A DNA stretch of 64,000 nucleotides from Stereum hirsutum FP-91666 SS1 (taxonomy: Eukaryota; Basidiomycota; Agaricomycetes; Russulales; Stereaceae): contig NW_006763145.1 of the NCBI RefSeq assembly GCF_000264905.1, positions 213,159 to 277,158 on the forward strand. Reading direction: 5' to 3'. Under the pieces are notes generated by a model that worked only from the letters and a program-made list of their open reading frames with translations, did no database searches and was not told where the DNA came from. The position numbers and the translations under genes were made by a program. Below, piece after piece: positions 9,867 through 22,100 of the stretch (its first letter is position 1; every line of letters starts with the position of its first letter).

Positions 9867-12800
9867 TCAATGACTCGTATACCTCCTCCATAATCTGTCG
9901 CCTGGGAATGTCATACCGGACGAATCGGTGGACCGATGCTTGTCCTTCGAAGGTTTGCGAGATTCGCCAGGCGTCGGGGGCCTGTTGGTAGCAGTCGATG
10001 ATTCTGTCTGTACCGTCGACTCGCTGGTCGTCTGTTCCAGGACAGGCTCTGCTTGTCTCCTGCGGCTAGACCCCGGAGACCCGGAGGCGGCACCAGCGAG
10101 GTTCGAAACGTTGGCGAGAGGCGTCGTGGGGTATTCGATGCCAGGAGGGATGGGAGCAGTCTGGTAAGATGGGGACTCTGACTTCCGACGACCATGCCGC
10201 GAGGGCGTAGGGGTCTCCGACCGATGACTACGAGAGTGAGAAGAGGAACGAGGTGGTACAGGGGTTGGCACGGAATCATTCGAGGACGAGCTCGCGTTCC
10301 TGGGAAGCTCCAGATTTGAAAGTTCTTGGAGAGGAGTGAGAGTAGGCGGTCGAGATGGATGTGCTCTCAATTGGGACCGCTCTCGTGGCTGGTAGTGACG
10401 TGGAGACTGAGGGCGGGAAGGCGTATCGTGCAGAGCAGCCTCGAGTTCATGTAAAGAAGGAGTGAGTGGTCGAGCCTGAATCTCGGGACTAAGGAAGCGA
10501 TGGTCGGTGGTCGTTTGGACAGTGGCCGTGGGGGAAGGAGGGGAGCCTTCTGGTGACTAAAAACATCATTGAACGTCAGCAAACGCACAAATAACAACTC
10601 ACGATCGGGGAAGCAGGAAATGAGCGAAATTAATATAAATAAACATTAGATTAAGTCCGCACGAATAACAGGAGATATGACACAATACGATGACGGAGAA
10701 AGGAATGTCGGAACAAAAGAGGTGGGCTACTCTATTCTCCAGATCTTAGGACTCACAGGGGGCTCGACTGTAATTCCTGGTGGGCCGCTGGACGCTCGGC
10801 GCGGTCGGACAGGCCTGGCAGGTCTGTCGGACTGAGACGTAGAAGCCCCAGAGTCGTATCTCGGGCGGGTATACATCCCGTTCGAAGACTGCCTTGACTG
10901 AGACCGTTCGGGGGGCGCGGCGTATCCACCGGAACTCGGCACACCCATTCGTACCTGTTGTGGCTGAGTCTCCATGCGCTGAAGGATATGTTGCGGTGGA
11001 GGAACTCTGCGGTATGACTATGAAAGCTCGAAGTCAGATAAGACTAAAATAAAATAAGTCAGTCAGTCAAGTATAACCCACGTCATCAGCCATTCTATCC
11101 GATCCACGAGAAGGTGCTCTGCCTGGGATGGGTACCGGGACAGGAGGAGGGTTCGTATAGAAGGGCTGTGGTTGAGATGTTGTCCTGGGTCGTGTATGGT
11201 ACACTGAAGGTGCCGGTACCTGCACTGGATTGACTAACTCAAACTCCGACACATTCGTAGATGCCCTCGAATGGGTCGATAGGGCCTGTGCCACCCTTAG
11301 TGGCGGTGGCACCGGAACGGGAGCAGGTGTCGGGCCCCTTGAACCATATGCATAATCACGAGTCCTGACTTCACCGCGGTTCGAAGGCACTTGTCTTGGT
11401 TCGTACGGTCCGTTTCTAGAGGGCGGGAGTGCAGAGACAGGGGATGCCTCGTCCTCATACACACGCTCTACTACAGGTGTCGGGATATTCACGTATCCAT
11501 CGTCTGTCATGGGCATGGAATTGTGAAGTTCGTGAGGAGGGGGAAGATAGATACGAGACCCGTTTGGCGACACCTCTGCGTATGGGATGTAGTTATCCGG
11601 AGGGACTGGGCTCCGACGATGCATAGGAGACTGCGAACGGTCGGACGGCATGGGTGTTGCCGTAGCGCGACGCTGCACAGGACGCACCGTCTGTGTCGCC
11701 GGCGCCACAGGAGCAGGGATGACGATGGGAGTCAGCAACGAGGGTTGTGGGTGGATGATGGATGGCTGTGAGGACTGAGGCGAATACGGGCGAGATGCCG
11801 ACGTCGAGCCACGGCGAGCGGAAGGCGTGTGCGATCGATATGGGGTGGTAGCTGGCGTACGCGGCTGACTCGCGGTGCGTGAGGGAGGGCGGAACGGTGT
11901 GGTGACGGTCGGAATGGTAGGAGCGGAGGCGAACGGAGCGACATCAGGAATGTGTTCTGGTCCGAAATCTGGCTCTGGCATAATAGTAACACTGCAAGTC
12001 GTATCGTCAGTACAGGGCGGAAATAGTGCAGAGACTGCACTGACGGTCGTGGTAGCGGCGGTGCACTCGGCGCCGACCGTGTACGATGCCTGGGACGTTC
12101 AATTCCGGAAGGTGGAGGACTTTCCTCCTCTTCATCATCCTCGATTAAAACCTCGTGCACTCGTCGTGCTCTTCTCTCATGCTCCGCCTCCTCAAACCCG
12201 ATGCGCCACCCTTTCTGGTAGCCTTCCGTCCTCCCGTCCTCCCTTGCCAGATCTATCACCCTTTCCTGCTTAAATTTCCTCGCCAGACTTCTCGCCCTGG
12301 CTGCCTCCTCCTCCGCATCCCTTCGTCTCGCCTCCGTCTCATCCAAAATTTCCTGAGCCCGATATATCTCCCTCTGGGCCTGTTCGAGTTGTACTTTGTA
12401 CATGCCAAGCTCCTCTCTGGCTCGCGAAGCCTCAGCTTCGACGGCTTGACGAGCGTCAACTTCGCTACGGACACGTAAAAGGGCGGCTGCAAGATTTCGC
12501 TCAGCGGAAGATGCTCGCTGAGACTCCTGGTCCAGCTTCTGGAAAGTCAAAATGAGGATCTTGTGCAACTGTTTCGCGTCACGATCCTTGAGAGCCAAGA
12601 AATGAGAGAATGTGCGTCTGGTGGAACTAGAGAGTTGTCAGTCACAATTCGGCAAAAGTGTTGAGAATCAAATGAAAAGTTGAAGAGGCGAGAACTGAAA
12701 CTATGCGAAGCGTTAAGACATGTCCTCAGCCCACGAACGTATCATTTTATGCACTTTCCACAAGGTATAGAAGCAACAGTCGACAACAATGCGTTTATAA

Positions 12801-13314
12801 GGCATGTTATCGATCTCCAGTATCCCATCATGCTGCGTCCTGGTGCTGTCAACAAATTATACCCATTCAAACTTGTCATATGCATGATGCTCATATGCTC
12901 GCAAGCTCAAGGATGGCCTGATCCTCGTCGGGTGAAGACGGGACGGCGGCAGGATGTAAATGAGATTCAACGTGGACGTGACGCTGACAGGACAGACTGA
13001 GCCGAAGAGCCTTCTCGGCTCGCTGACAATTCAGCTCGACTGCAGCCCCAGGAACGCAAGAATAGGCGCCACACAGAGGTTCGTAGCGATATCGTAACAC
13101 CTCTGATGGACGGAAGACCTACCTATGGTGAGACCTCGACTCTTTACGTGGGATGTACTCCTCCTGATCCGACGAAGATGATGAGCGGTACCCCAGACCC
13201 AAGTCATCGACGTCCATCGTGTCGACACTATGCCTGCGAATTCTGTTGAGCAAGACGAACCGACGATCTACGGCGAAAAACATACTGTGGTTCGTACTCC
13301 TTGATGGAAGGCAT
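9867..13314 (-). CDS. Coiled-coil protein with long proline/serine-rich disordered tail
   Basis: Function is unknown. The ATG at 13314 (MPSIKEYEPQ) splices to an exon with an Asp/Ser patch (MDVDDLGLGYRSSSSSDQ). The frame then rejoins at about 12629 as STRRTFSHFLALKDRDAKQL. The intervening intron of about 490 nt is long for this genome, but its phase fits exactly. Next come about 150 residues of heptad-like coiled coil (ERNLAAALLRVRSEVDARQA, then EEELAR-type repeats) ending in GRTEGYQKGWRIGFEEAEHE. About 700 residues of Pro/Ser/Arg-rich low-complexity sequence follow, typical of intrinsic disorder. Short introns at about 11988-12040, 11015-11077 and 10557-10752 join in frame. The protein could be a cytoskeletal or septum-associated scaffold, but nothing in the sequence proves that. 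The last residues (RLWRRYTSH) end at 9867. Confidence 0.65.
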
Positions 13315-14597
13315 GGTGTTAGACGAGAGCAGGAGGAGATCCACAGACCAAGAGCACCGGGAGTTCTACACGCACTACAGACGAGGGAATGGCATGGCGG
13401 TGAGAGAAAGAAGGGTAAGATAGGATTGCCTGATATACACGGGCTCACAATACACGCTACGTCACGAGCTTACGCCTCGAGGCAGGCTCGAGGCCTGCTA
13501 GGGAATCAAAAACCGGTATGATGAAACCTGATACAGCTCGAGCACGAAGCTTTCATTACCTTGTTTCTTCCGGAGGCTAGAATATGTGATGGGTGGCGAG
13601 GGAATGTTGACGAAGCGAAGAACACGAGAACCGGAAGATGTGCATTCAGACTCCGATGCCGAAAGCCTCTGGGCCATGCCGAACCGCCACACGGCTTGTG
13701 CTCCTGCCAATCTCATGTCTCACACAAAAAAGCAGTAAAATTAGAAGAATTGTGGAACAAGCGATTTTCAAGAGTAATCTACACAGAAAGTATGAGGTAT
13801 AACAATCTTGTCGCAACAGACAAGAAGAAAAGGGACGGAAACAGTGTGGCGAGTCATGGCGCCAACACGGCGCAAAGTCTCGTCCTGATAGCGAGTTCAT
13901 CCTGGAAATTTACGGGTCTTCTCACTCAGGAAAACGACTTTGATTACCGTATCCAACCCATCTGGAATTCCTAGAACCACCGAGCCATCGATGTGTCCTT
14001 TCAACGTAAGTATTCTCCAGCTCCTCCAGGTCGACAGCAGCTGATACTTAATCTGGACCCTGTGTCTCTGTCTCTGATATCATACTTCCCGGGACGTAAA
14101 ACTGAACCTGGCCCTTCTCCCCACTAGCAGCATGAAGTGCAGGAAACCTGGATGGCATTGCGCTCCGGTGAGAGTTCGGACTCGAGTTCACCGCATTGCC
14201 AGCCTAGACGGACATTCCCGAAGAATGTTGGAACTCAGAAGCGCCGGGACCGTCTGACTTTCAGCTTTCACCGCCTCCTCGTCGCTCGACCGTCCATCGA
14301 TATTGTTCCCAACCACTTCTTTGTTCTGGGCCATAGCGTCGCCTTTGTCTCAGAAGTGCCTCTGGATTTCTCTCACAGCAGTGTATTCCTGGCGTGTCTC
14401 TTGGTGGCGGACTACATTGGCATTGATCGGTTCTGAAACCAGGTGCCAACGGTGGCGATCTGTCCCAACTAGACAACAAGCAGTCTTGGAGGCTCGCAAC
14501 GAAGTCTCAGAGTAGATGCCTATAAATATAGCTAATGTCAGCCATGCAGATCATATTTTCCTCTCAGTCTTACCTGTCCTCGAGCTCGGACGCACGT
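13315..14597. other. Intergenic region between divergent genes
   Basis: This separates the minus-strand coiled-coil gene from the plus-strand TPR-like gene and holds both promoters. Open frames at 14137-14436 (plus) and 14261-14479 (minus) overlap and lack family features. An additional 5' exon of the TPR-like gene here cannot be excluded. Confidence 0.45.
14521..14530 (+). promoter_or_regulatory. TATA box of the TPR-like gene
   Basis: TATAAATATA lies 68-77 bp upstream of the ATG at 14598, a normal distance for a fungal core promoter. It supports choosing that ATG over upstream frames. Confidence 0.5.
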
Positions 14598-16209
14598 ATG
14601 CCATCCCACTCAGCTTCCTACCTCGTGAGTCCCTACTTCACATTCGGTCCTCATTTCATGTCGCAGCACCAGCCATCTTAATTACGTGCAATAGGCTCTC
14701 GCAAGCGTTCTTGCTAACCCCGTTGGCGAAGAGCAAGAAATCGGTCTCATCCAGAAATGCTCCGAGATCCTCTCTAACTCCCCACACCACCCCAACCGCC
14801 ACATCATCCTCTCCAATCTCGGTCGTGCTCATCTCGCTCGCTTCAAGCGTCAAGCCCCTTTCTTGAAGGAGAGCACAGACGACATTGATGCGGCCATCGA
14901 CGCTTTGGACGATGCGGCTGCGCTTTGGCCCCCGGATGATGGCATTCCTATGAAGATGGCGACAATGCATAGTCTCTGTGAGACATGGCTATCTCGCGCG
15001 CGCATATCTATGGATCCTGATGATATTTATGAGGCGCACCGTCTCGCAGTGGCGGCCCGTAAAATGGCTACCCTCGATTATCATCTTCCCGACACCGCCT
15101 TATTGAGATACACGGTTGGACGAGCTCTCCTCCAGTGGTTTCTTCTCATTTGTCTCGTTGACAAGCTCGTGGATCATGACAAGATGGACTGTACATTCGA
15201 ATGGCTGGAGAACGCTCTCTCTATCTGTTCGCCTTCGGATACTCTATACACAGAAATTCTTGGCGATCTGGCGCATGCGAATCACAACCGATTTATGCAC
15301 TTCGGTGAACATCTCGAAGATTTGAACAAGGCGATTGAGCTTTACACGACGGCCGTTGACCTCGTGCACGATTCCACGACAGGGAAACATGCGATCTCCT
15401 TGCGAATGCTTGCTGGTGCTCTCTTATCCCGTCATAAGCATATAGAGCCCGACCACCATGACGACTTGAATCGTGTTCTCGAGTATAGTCGGAAAGCCAT
15501 TGCGTTTCTACCAGAGGGCCATTACCTCCGCCCTGCATTTCTCCGCCTTATGGCCGAAGTATATGAAATCCGCCATGACAAGTTCAATACCGAGCCCTAC
15601 AGAGTCGACAGAACGGAACCGAACTACGATCTCCAACTTCCTGACCTGGACATGTGCATCAAGTACTCTCGTGAGGCTGCCACGACGTGCCACCCCAGCG
15701 AGGGGCACTACCTTAGTCTCCTTGAGAGCATTCGAGAGTTCCTCTTGGACAGATACCTTCTCAAGTTCATGTTATGCGACATCGACGAGGTCGTCGAGCT
15801 CAATAGACGCATTATGACTTTACACCCTGTCGGCCATCCCAAACGAAAACTCGCTCTCATGTTCTTCGGTTACGCGGTGAACATGCGCTACGAAAGGGAG
15901 GGGCTCCGTCGTCCTGAGGATTTCTACGAGACGCAGAAGATTTGGGATGAGGCATTAAACCTGAAGAGGGACAATGATCATATGGCGGAAGATTCGCTTG
16001 CGGGACAGATCTTGGACGCCGCGATGAAGCAGTTGAGGTATGAGACGACTTTGGCTGAGGAGAGAGGGGAGGAAGGCCCGATGTCGGGGATTCCTGATAT
16101 TGACCCGTGGACGGTTCCGATGCCAGAGATCGATCTTTCAAAACCTTTTGTGCTTGAATCATCAGAGGATTGGGATAGGAGGCGTAATTTAGGAGTGTTC
16201 TTGCTTTGA
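14598..16209 (+). CDS. TPR-like helical-repeat protein
   Basis: The ATG at 14598 (MPSHSASYL) splices across a short intron (GTGAGT to the AG at about 14692) to ALASVLANPVGEEQEIG. One exon then runs to 16209, giving about 505 residues. The protein is a series of helical pairs with TPR character: ILSNLGRAHLARFKR, DDIDAAIDALDDAAALWP, LEDLNKAIELYTTAVDLV, DLNRVLEYSRKAIAFLPEGH, and DLDMCIKYSREAATTCHP. Agaric genomes carry many such proteins, some with upstream NACHT or CHAT domains. Neither is present here, so this is a stand-alone repeat protein and probably an interaction scaffold. It has no signal peptide or membrane segment. The C-terminus (EIDLSKPFVLESSEDWDRRR) is acidic. Confidence 0.75.
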
Positions 16210-16540
16210 TTTTGATTTCTGTACGTGCAACGCGTTGGTCCAGTGGCGATATCCTCACTTTTCGTCTTTCCGTCTGACTTTGGTTCGAAACATTTTTTTT
16301 TCTGTTCCGCTATGCTTTGACTGTCATCCTATGCACCAAACCAACTCTCTCCCTATGTGCGCTACGATATGTCAACATTCCTCAGCTATGTTTCGTCTAT
16401 GTACTCTTATACCCGATCATGCCCTCACACAACTATGCATGTTTATGTTGAAATACCGAGACTGAAAATCCACCACAAAGCAAGACCATACAAGCTTTTG
16501 AACCATCCAATTTAAACCTGCCTACCTCCGCGACCAAGAA
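16210..16540. other. Convergent 3' intergenic region
   Basis: Short gap between the stops of the TPR-like gene and the MYND gene. It is T-rich on the plus strand and holds only 3' untranslated sequence as far as I can see. Confidence 0.5.
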
Positions 16541-17592
16541 TCACTCGACCTCCTCAATTTGCACGGGAACCTCAACCTCCATCACCTCCTCGTCTTCCTG
16601 CTCAGACTGACGTGCTTTCTTCTTGCTCTGCCATTTTCTCAAACCCGGAGTCTTCGAATGATCTATCGTCGAAGTCTTCGTAATAGCCGCTGACCTCTCC
16701 CCGTCCTTCACCGATTCCAACGGTATTCCGTTGATAAACCCCTTCACACCCTCCTCCACCTCCCTAATTCCACCCTCCAACCTCGCACACCTCCCATCTC
16801 TCCTCTCTATCATCTCGTACCTCTCATGAAAATAAATCCACCGTCCTTTATCGCCCACGATCAACGGCGGAGGAAAACAAAACAGAACCAACGCCATGCC
16901 CAACCCGCCCTCGTTCTGGATCTCGATACATCTCGCGAGATCTCGCGGGTCGTTTTTGAACGCACCGTTCATGCGTCTTTTGGCCTGTTCGTGCGATAGG
17001 ACTTCGACCTTGGAGACTTCGAAGTGGGAGGGAGTGCCGGTTCCGAGGAGGCGGTCGTCGTGTAGGACGTGGACGAGGAGGATGTGGGTCCGGATTATGG
17101 TGCGGTTCCAGTGGGCTTGGAGAGCGTGCGTCGCGGCCCAGCGGAAAACCCATTCGTACTCCTATACATACGCACATGCCCAGTCGGAGAGAAACCCGAT
17201 GAGGTTGTGGTTTCGAACGTCGGGGAGGGAGAAGGAAGAGGATATCTAGCAGCAAAGATACTTACCTCGCGCCATACGGAAGCATCGACCATGGGAGAGT
17301 GCACCTTCCCGCAAATCTGTTTATGAACTTTCCAGTCAAGGCGTTGACAGGCCGGACTCTGCGTAGCAGCGAAAGCCACATCAACAAACACTTTGTCAGT
17401 ACATACATACCGTCCTGTCCTGTCCGACCTGAGTAACCGTCTGTCAAACGTCGTACTCACGCAGTACCTAACATACTTGCACTCCCCGCACGCCTTGTGT
17501 TTCCCGATCGCGCTACAGGGCTTATACTGGCACGTCCGCTTTTCGGGGTTATAGTCGTTGAATATCATCTTGCTCTTCGAGTCTATGAGCAT
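16541..17592 (-). CDS. MYND zinc-finger protein (intact copy)
   Basis: The protein starts MLIDSKSKMIFNDYNPEKR and runs straight into a MYND finger: CQYKPC, CGECKYVRYC, then across intron 1 (about 17357-17458) to SPACQRLDWKVHKQIC. All zinc ligands are present. Intron 2 (about 17165-17269) joins WRE to EYEWVFRWAATHALQAHW. The last exon continues through HILLVHVLHDDRLLGTGTP, a globular region containing EIQNEGGLGMALVLFCFPPP, and an acidic C-terminus ending QIEEVE. The total is about 285 residues. MYND fingers bind proline-rich partners, so a protein-interaction role is likely, but the target is unknown. A broken inverted copy lies at 29.8-30.8 kb. Upstream frames at 17634 start with TTG, so the ATG at 17592 is preferred. 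Confidence 0.75.
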
Positions 17593-18460
17593 CGTACTAG
17601 TAGCGCTATGATTTCGCCGAGCTGAGGGTGCCAAGTAAGTATTAGGGGCGCAACGCGTAAGGATTGGACGCGAGGTGGTTGTGAGGTGGTGGATGTTGGG
17701 GTTCAGGAGGAAAGTTCACCGCGCGCCCCTCACGCGTTTTTGGGCACCTCGGAAGTAGCCGATTATTTTACGTTCAATGACCGGCAAGGTAAGTCTGTGG
17801 CGCGCCACAACGTCGTTCGTCAGTGCATTCACTCATTGTCGATTTGTTCCTTGTCGGTCACCCATCTGCTCTGCACCCACAAAAAAAAACGGACAGGACC
17901 CCTACAAAATCAGTCCCAAAAAAAAAACAGAACTCGCCGCCCCAACATTCAACAGCAAATATTCAACACGTCTCCCGCCTCGACTCTCGAGGTTCCGTTT
18001 CCCCAGCCAGCCCCAGCCCCAGCCCCGCTCACCTCATGTTCCCCATGCAATGTGCATAAGTAATCCCCCCTCCTCCGATGAATCATGATTGAGGTGATTG
18101 ATCCGCTCACACGTGTCCTCCTCGTGTCCCCCGCCCCCGCCGCTCTTCAAGTCGAACGACCAAATCACCGCCCAGTCCCCGCCCAGCCGGCGATGCTTTT
18201 CTGCTCCTATCCCGGTGCACGCTCCGACCCCAACACTGACCCCGCTTACCTCCTTACCGTTACCTCCGCTGCGAGCAGGCTGCCAGCTGAATGCTCTGAC
18301 GGCGAGGCAGGCTAAGTAGTAGGACAGGGCGATAACTGGGGATAACTGGGGATATTATTCAGGATAAGTGTCATGCAATCTTAGTCCCGGTCCATCTAGC
18401 TGAAGCCGACTGAGTCGATGCAACCGACCAGCTTTTGAAAGCTTGACGTCCAGCGCGGAA
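17593..18460. repeat. MYND upstream region, duplicated element A (copy 1)
   Basis: From the GGCGCGCCAC near 17798 to about 18430, this segment matches the reverse complement of about 30865-31430. Shared landmarks are a purine/pyrimidine-rich block, the RPNHRPVPAQPA-encoding block near 18160, and GGGGATATTATTCAGGATAA near 18350. It carries a (CCCCAG)n tract near 18000-18030, where the other copy has (GGGGAT)n on the plus strand. The open frames are proline-rich and not conserved in frame between copies. I therefore read it as promoter or intergenic DNA rather than coding sequence. Confidence 0.65.
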
Positions 18461-19071
18461 ATATCTCCAAGTTGCAATAAGTTCTAAGTTGACACCGTCG
18501 GTACTGTATCACCTACTCCAAAACGTCCTCGCCATACTCAGAAATCGTCCTCACCGCCCGCCTCCACCTCCTCCACCTCCTCCACCTCCTCCTCCCCTCC
18601 CTCCTCATCCCATAATCAACCTCACAACGGAGATAACGATCCCCACGTCTCGTCACAATCCTCACGTAAGTTACGTCCCGATCCCTCCATCGCCCATCTG
18701 CCCTCCTCCATCTTCTGCCATCTCCCATCACATCTCAAACCCATCGGGCCAAGTCAAATGGGCCTCCGACACGCGAAACACGCTCCCAACGGCCCGACAC
18801 CCCTTCCCCTTTTCACCTGGCTTATGTACATACCTCCGAGATCGAGATCGAAATCGAAATCGAATGAGACTAAATAAAGCACCTACGTTCCAGCCTCACG
18901 TCTCTTTGCCAGGAACGCTCCTGAACGCTCGCGAGCAAACGAGCAAACGAGATGAGCAAGCGGAAACCGATCGTACATGCCATTTCGGCTAAGTGAGCGG
19001 CTAGCGTCAAAGTGAAGAACGAGTATATACAACTTACGCCATGTACATACTCGTCAGGCACCGCCAAGACC
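18461..19071. other. Intergenic region with trinucleotide-type microsatellite
   Basis: This contains a CCACCTCCT-type microsatellite at about 18560-18600 that creates the polyproline frame at 18489-18992. No gene is supported. The left end of the MULE-like element begins at its right edge. Confidence 0.5.
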
Positions 19072-19124
19072 CGACGAGATACGCCACTGTGGGCGGTGCC
19101 TGCCCACAGTGGCGTATCTCGTCG
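19072..19124. repeat. Perfect hairpin at the left end of the MULE-like element
   Basis: Two 23-nt arms (19072-19094 and 19102-19124) are exact reverse complements separated by the 7-nt loop GGTGCCT. The core of each arm is ATACGCCACTGTGG or its complement. The same core recurs in inverted orientation at 24041-24054 and, with one change, at 24103-24114. Confidence 0.85.
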
Positions 19125-22100
19125 CCGCGTGTTGCAGACCTACTGCAAACAGCGTCTAAACAAAGCGGCGAAAACAAATCCCTAGAATTGTCCCCCCAAA
19201 AGCCACGGAAATGTTGAAATATGTAGATACTGTAATAAATATTATTTGACACCCCTTTCCATCCCACTGCCATGAACGACGTCGAGCTCGATGACCCCGA
19301 CCTCGCCCACAACGTTCCGGCGTATGTACTGGATAGATTTCGTGAATGGGTAAATTTTTGCGGTCAATTCTCGTCTCTACCTCACTCTGATGCCTCCTTT
19401 TGTAGAGATACTCCTCTCACGACATTCAAAAGGACCCAGGAAAATTTATTGGCACTGCTTGGGTCGATGCTGCCGAGCTGAGAACCTATCTGAAGACGAA
19501 CCCTGCTGCTCTCCTGCGTTCTCGAGCAGGGAGTGAAGTATCCTTCTCAGGCTCTGCACCTCCTTCTCGTTCGGCGTCACGCATGAGTTCCGTTTCGGTC
19601 AAGGTGGAGCCCGGTGAGGCGCCCGCTGTGAAGTCTGAGCCAACAGATGACGAGGTGTTACTCTATGGGGATATGGGAGCCCAACGCCGGCGCCGTTCGA
19701 GCGCCTCATCGAGCGCTGCTTCACGCTGGTCATCATTCATCGCTCCGGATGGTACAGAGGGTCTGGAGCTTCTAGATAGCGACGACGAGGTCGCTTCAAT
19801 ACTCGGGACTGTGCCAGGAGACTCTAGTCGTTCATCCTCTCGCTCGTTCGCCTCTACCTCTACTTCCTCCTCTATTGATGGCCGTGACACTCCCTGTGAG
19901 CCTGATGCCGATACTCCCAGCGGCTCCTTGGTCACCGACATCGCAGCAACAGTTTGGCACGACGAAAGCATACGATCTGTCCCCGAATTCGGCTCCCCAA
20001 CATTCTTTATCACCAGACAATGCAGGGTCAAGGTCCTTGAGACCGTCCACGGCCTTCCTCACTACTACCCAATCCCTCGTGTCTCTACTGGCTACATCCT
20101 AGATCTTCGCGACACCCAATACGACTTCAGCGATCTCGTTGCTGGCAAGCGTTCACCGCCGGATCGAGCGGACTCCATCATTTTGAACCGGGTATGTTTA
20201 CTTTGCTTCCCCTCCCCCTCATGATCTGACGACTACACTGCCCTGTATGATGCAGGACCAGGATTCATGGGCCTCGCATGGTGCAGGAAAAAACTGTACA
20301 ACAGCAGATATACCGGGTGAACGGTTCGGCTTGCCCCAAGGACCCGTAAAGTGTCGACGTGTTCGCATGGAGTGCAAGGGCACTCAGCACTGCGAGGACG
20401 CCGACCTATCCATCATCAGCGGCGAGCGTTTCGAGCTTGAGCCCGAGAAGCGAGCCGCTCTTTTTGATGCACAAACACGCATTCGTATCCAGGAGGGAAT
20501 GGATGCCAATCAACGTGTAGCAACGTACGTTCACACCTTTATCACATAATCTATAGCCCGATGCATTGTATTGACCAATGGTCTGGTAGGTTTTGGCGCT
20601 CCATACAGACCCGCCCTTGCCCGTTTCCCAACTGTGGCGGAAGCCTCTCGCAGGCTCGATACCGAAATGTACGTTACATTCAATTATCATTCCCATGCAC
20701 TGTTGTCATACCATATCCAGGGTGCGAAGAACGGCAAGACCTACTTCATCGGTTGTACTCGGTTCAGGCCAGGCGAGACCAATCCTGGTCATCGCTACAT
20801 CGCAATACCCACGGACGTTGACGAACATCGTCTGTCTCGCATCATCGCTGGCCAGCCGCTCCCGCCGCCAGAGCCCGATTCGACTTCGCCAATCATTGTT
20901 CGGCGTGCTAGCTGTTCTTTTGTGGTACATGGCCGTATTGGACGCAGGGCAAACAAATGCAGTACGCTTTAAGAGTCCGTCTTCTATTTTGATCATTACT
21001 GACGAGTCTTTCGACATAGAGTTTACGCATATTGTTGACGGTGTGCCAACAACCATGAAGACCGTCACACGAACCTGCCCAGCGTCTCGGACCATCTTCA
21101 TTCCCGTGGACGCCTCTCTCCAACGCCTAGCCATTGTGGTCCCCGACCACACAAGCCCACACAATCATCCGATGCCGCCGTTCACTAAGGTCGATGTCGA
21201 TGGGAAGTTAGTGTTCCAGAAGGCATCTCAGGCATTCGGGGTAGTTGGTGCAACAGTGAATAAGATCGACAAGGGTATGTACTGACTACATCTCCTTGTA
21301 CTCCCTGAATTACATAGCTCATCACTCAATATCATAGCCGCCTCAACACAGGTGGTGCTCGGAGGCAAGACACTGACGGCATACAACCCAGCTTTCCTTC
21401 AGAGTCGTGCGAAGAACGATATTCTCCGTGGACTCAAGGCTGTCGAGCTTCCGTCACGCCGGGATATCATCGGTACGTTGTATTCACAATCTTCTACCTA
21501 ACGAGTCTACCGCCCGCTGATCATTCTCGCTTTCGCCTTTCGCCGCATACAGGTGTCATGGAGTTGCAAATCAAGCAAAATTCGGGACCCGAAGATGAGC
21601 GCTATATACGAACCGTCGTGACATCCAATGGTATCAATATGGTCGTTACCGGCCTTCACTCGCTTTTCGACCTCATCCACGACGCTACCACCATCGAGGT
21701 CGACGTTACTTTCAAACGTGTAGCAGGGGGTATGAATGAGTTCGAGGTGACGTTGTGGTCGCCTATTCATAATCGTTGTAAGTCCTTTTTCTCCGTCTTA
21801 CTATGTCTCGTCTTCAGGACTGATTTCGATATCCTGGGGAGTAGTGGTTACTGTGGGTCGCGTTTATTGTGACCATGCTACACGTGCAGCCTACAAGCGC
21901 ATATGGGAGGAAATCCAGAACATCGTGGTTAAGCTCACTGGCCGCCGTTTTGGTCCAAAAGTGTTGATGCCTGATGGAAAGTTACTGAGTATTGGATGTG
22001 ACATGGAGATTGCTCAGGCCCTCGGGTGTGGTGACGCCTTTCTTCCTCTGAATGATCCAGCCCATAGCGGTGTGGTTACAGACGATCCGAAGATACTCAT

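Noticed and set aside
17593..18319. Several overlapping plus-strand frames upstream of the MYND gene as a coding gene
   Set aside because: The same DNA in copy 2 is not open in the same frame and differs by microsatellite unit, so the frames are not maintained.
18489..18992. 167-codon polyproline frame
   Set aside because: Produced by a CCACCTCCT microsatellite. The rest of the frame shows no protein-like conservation.
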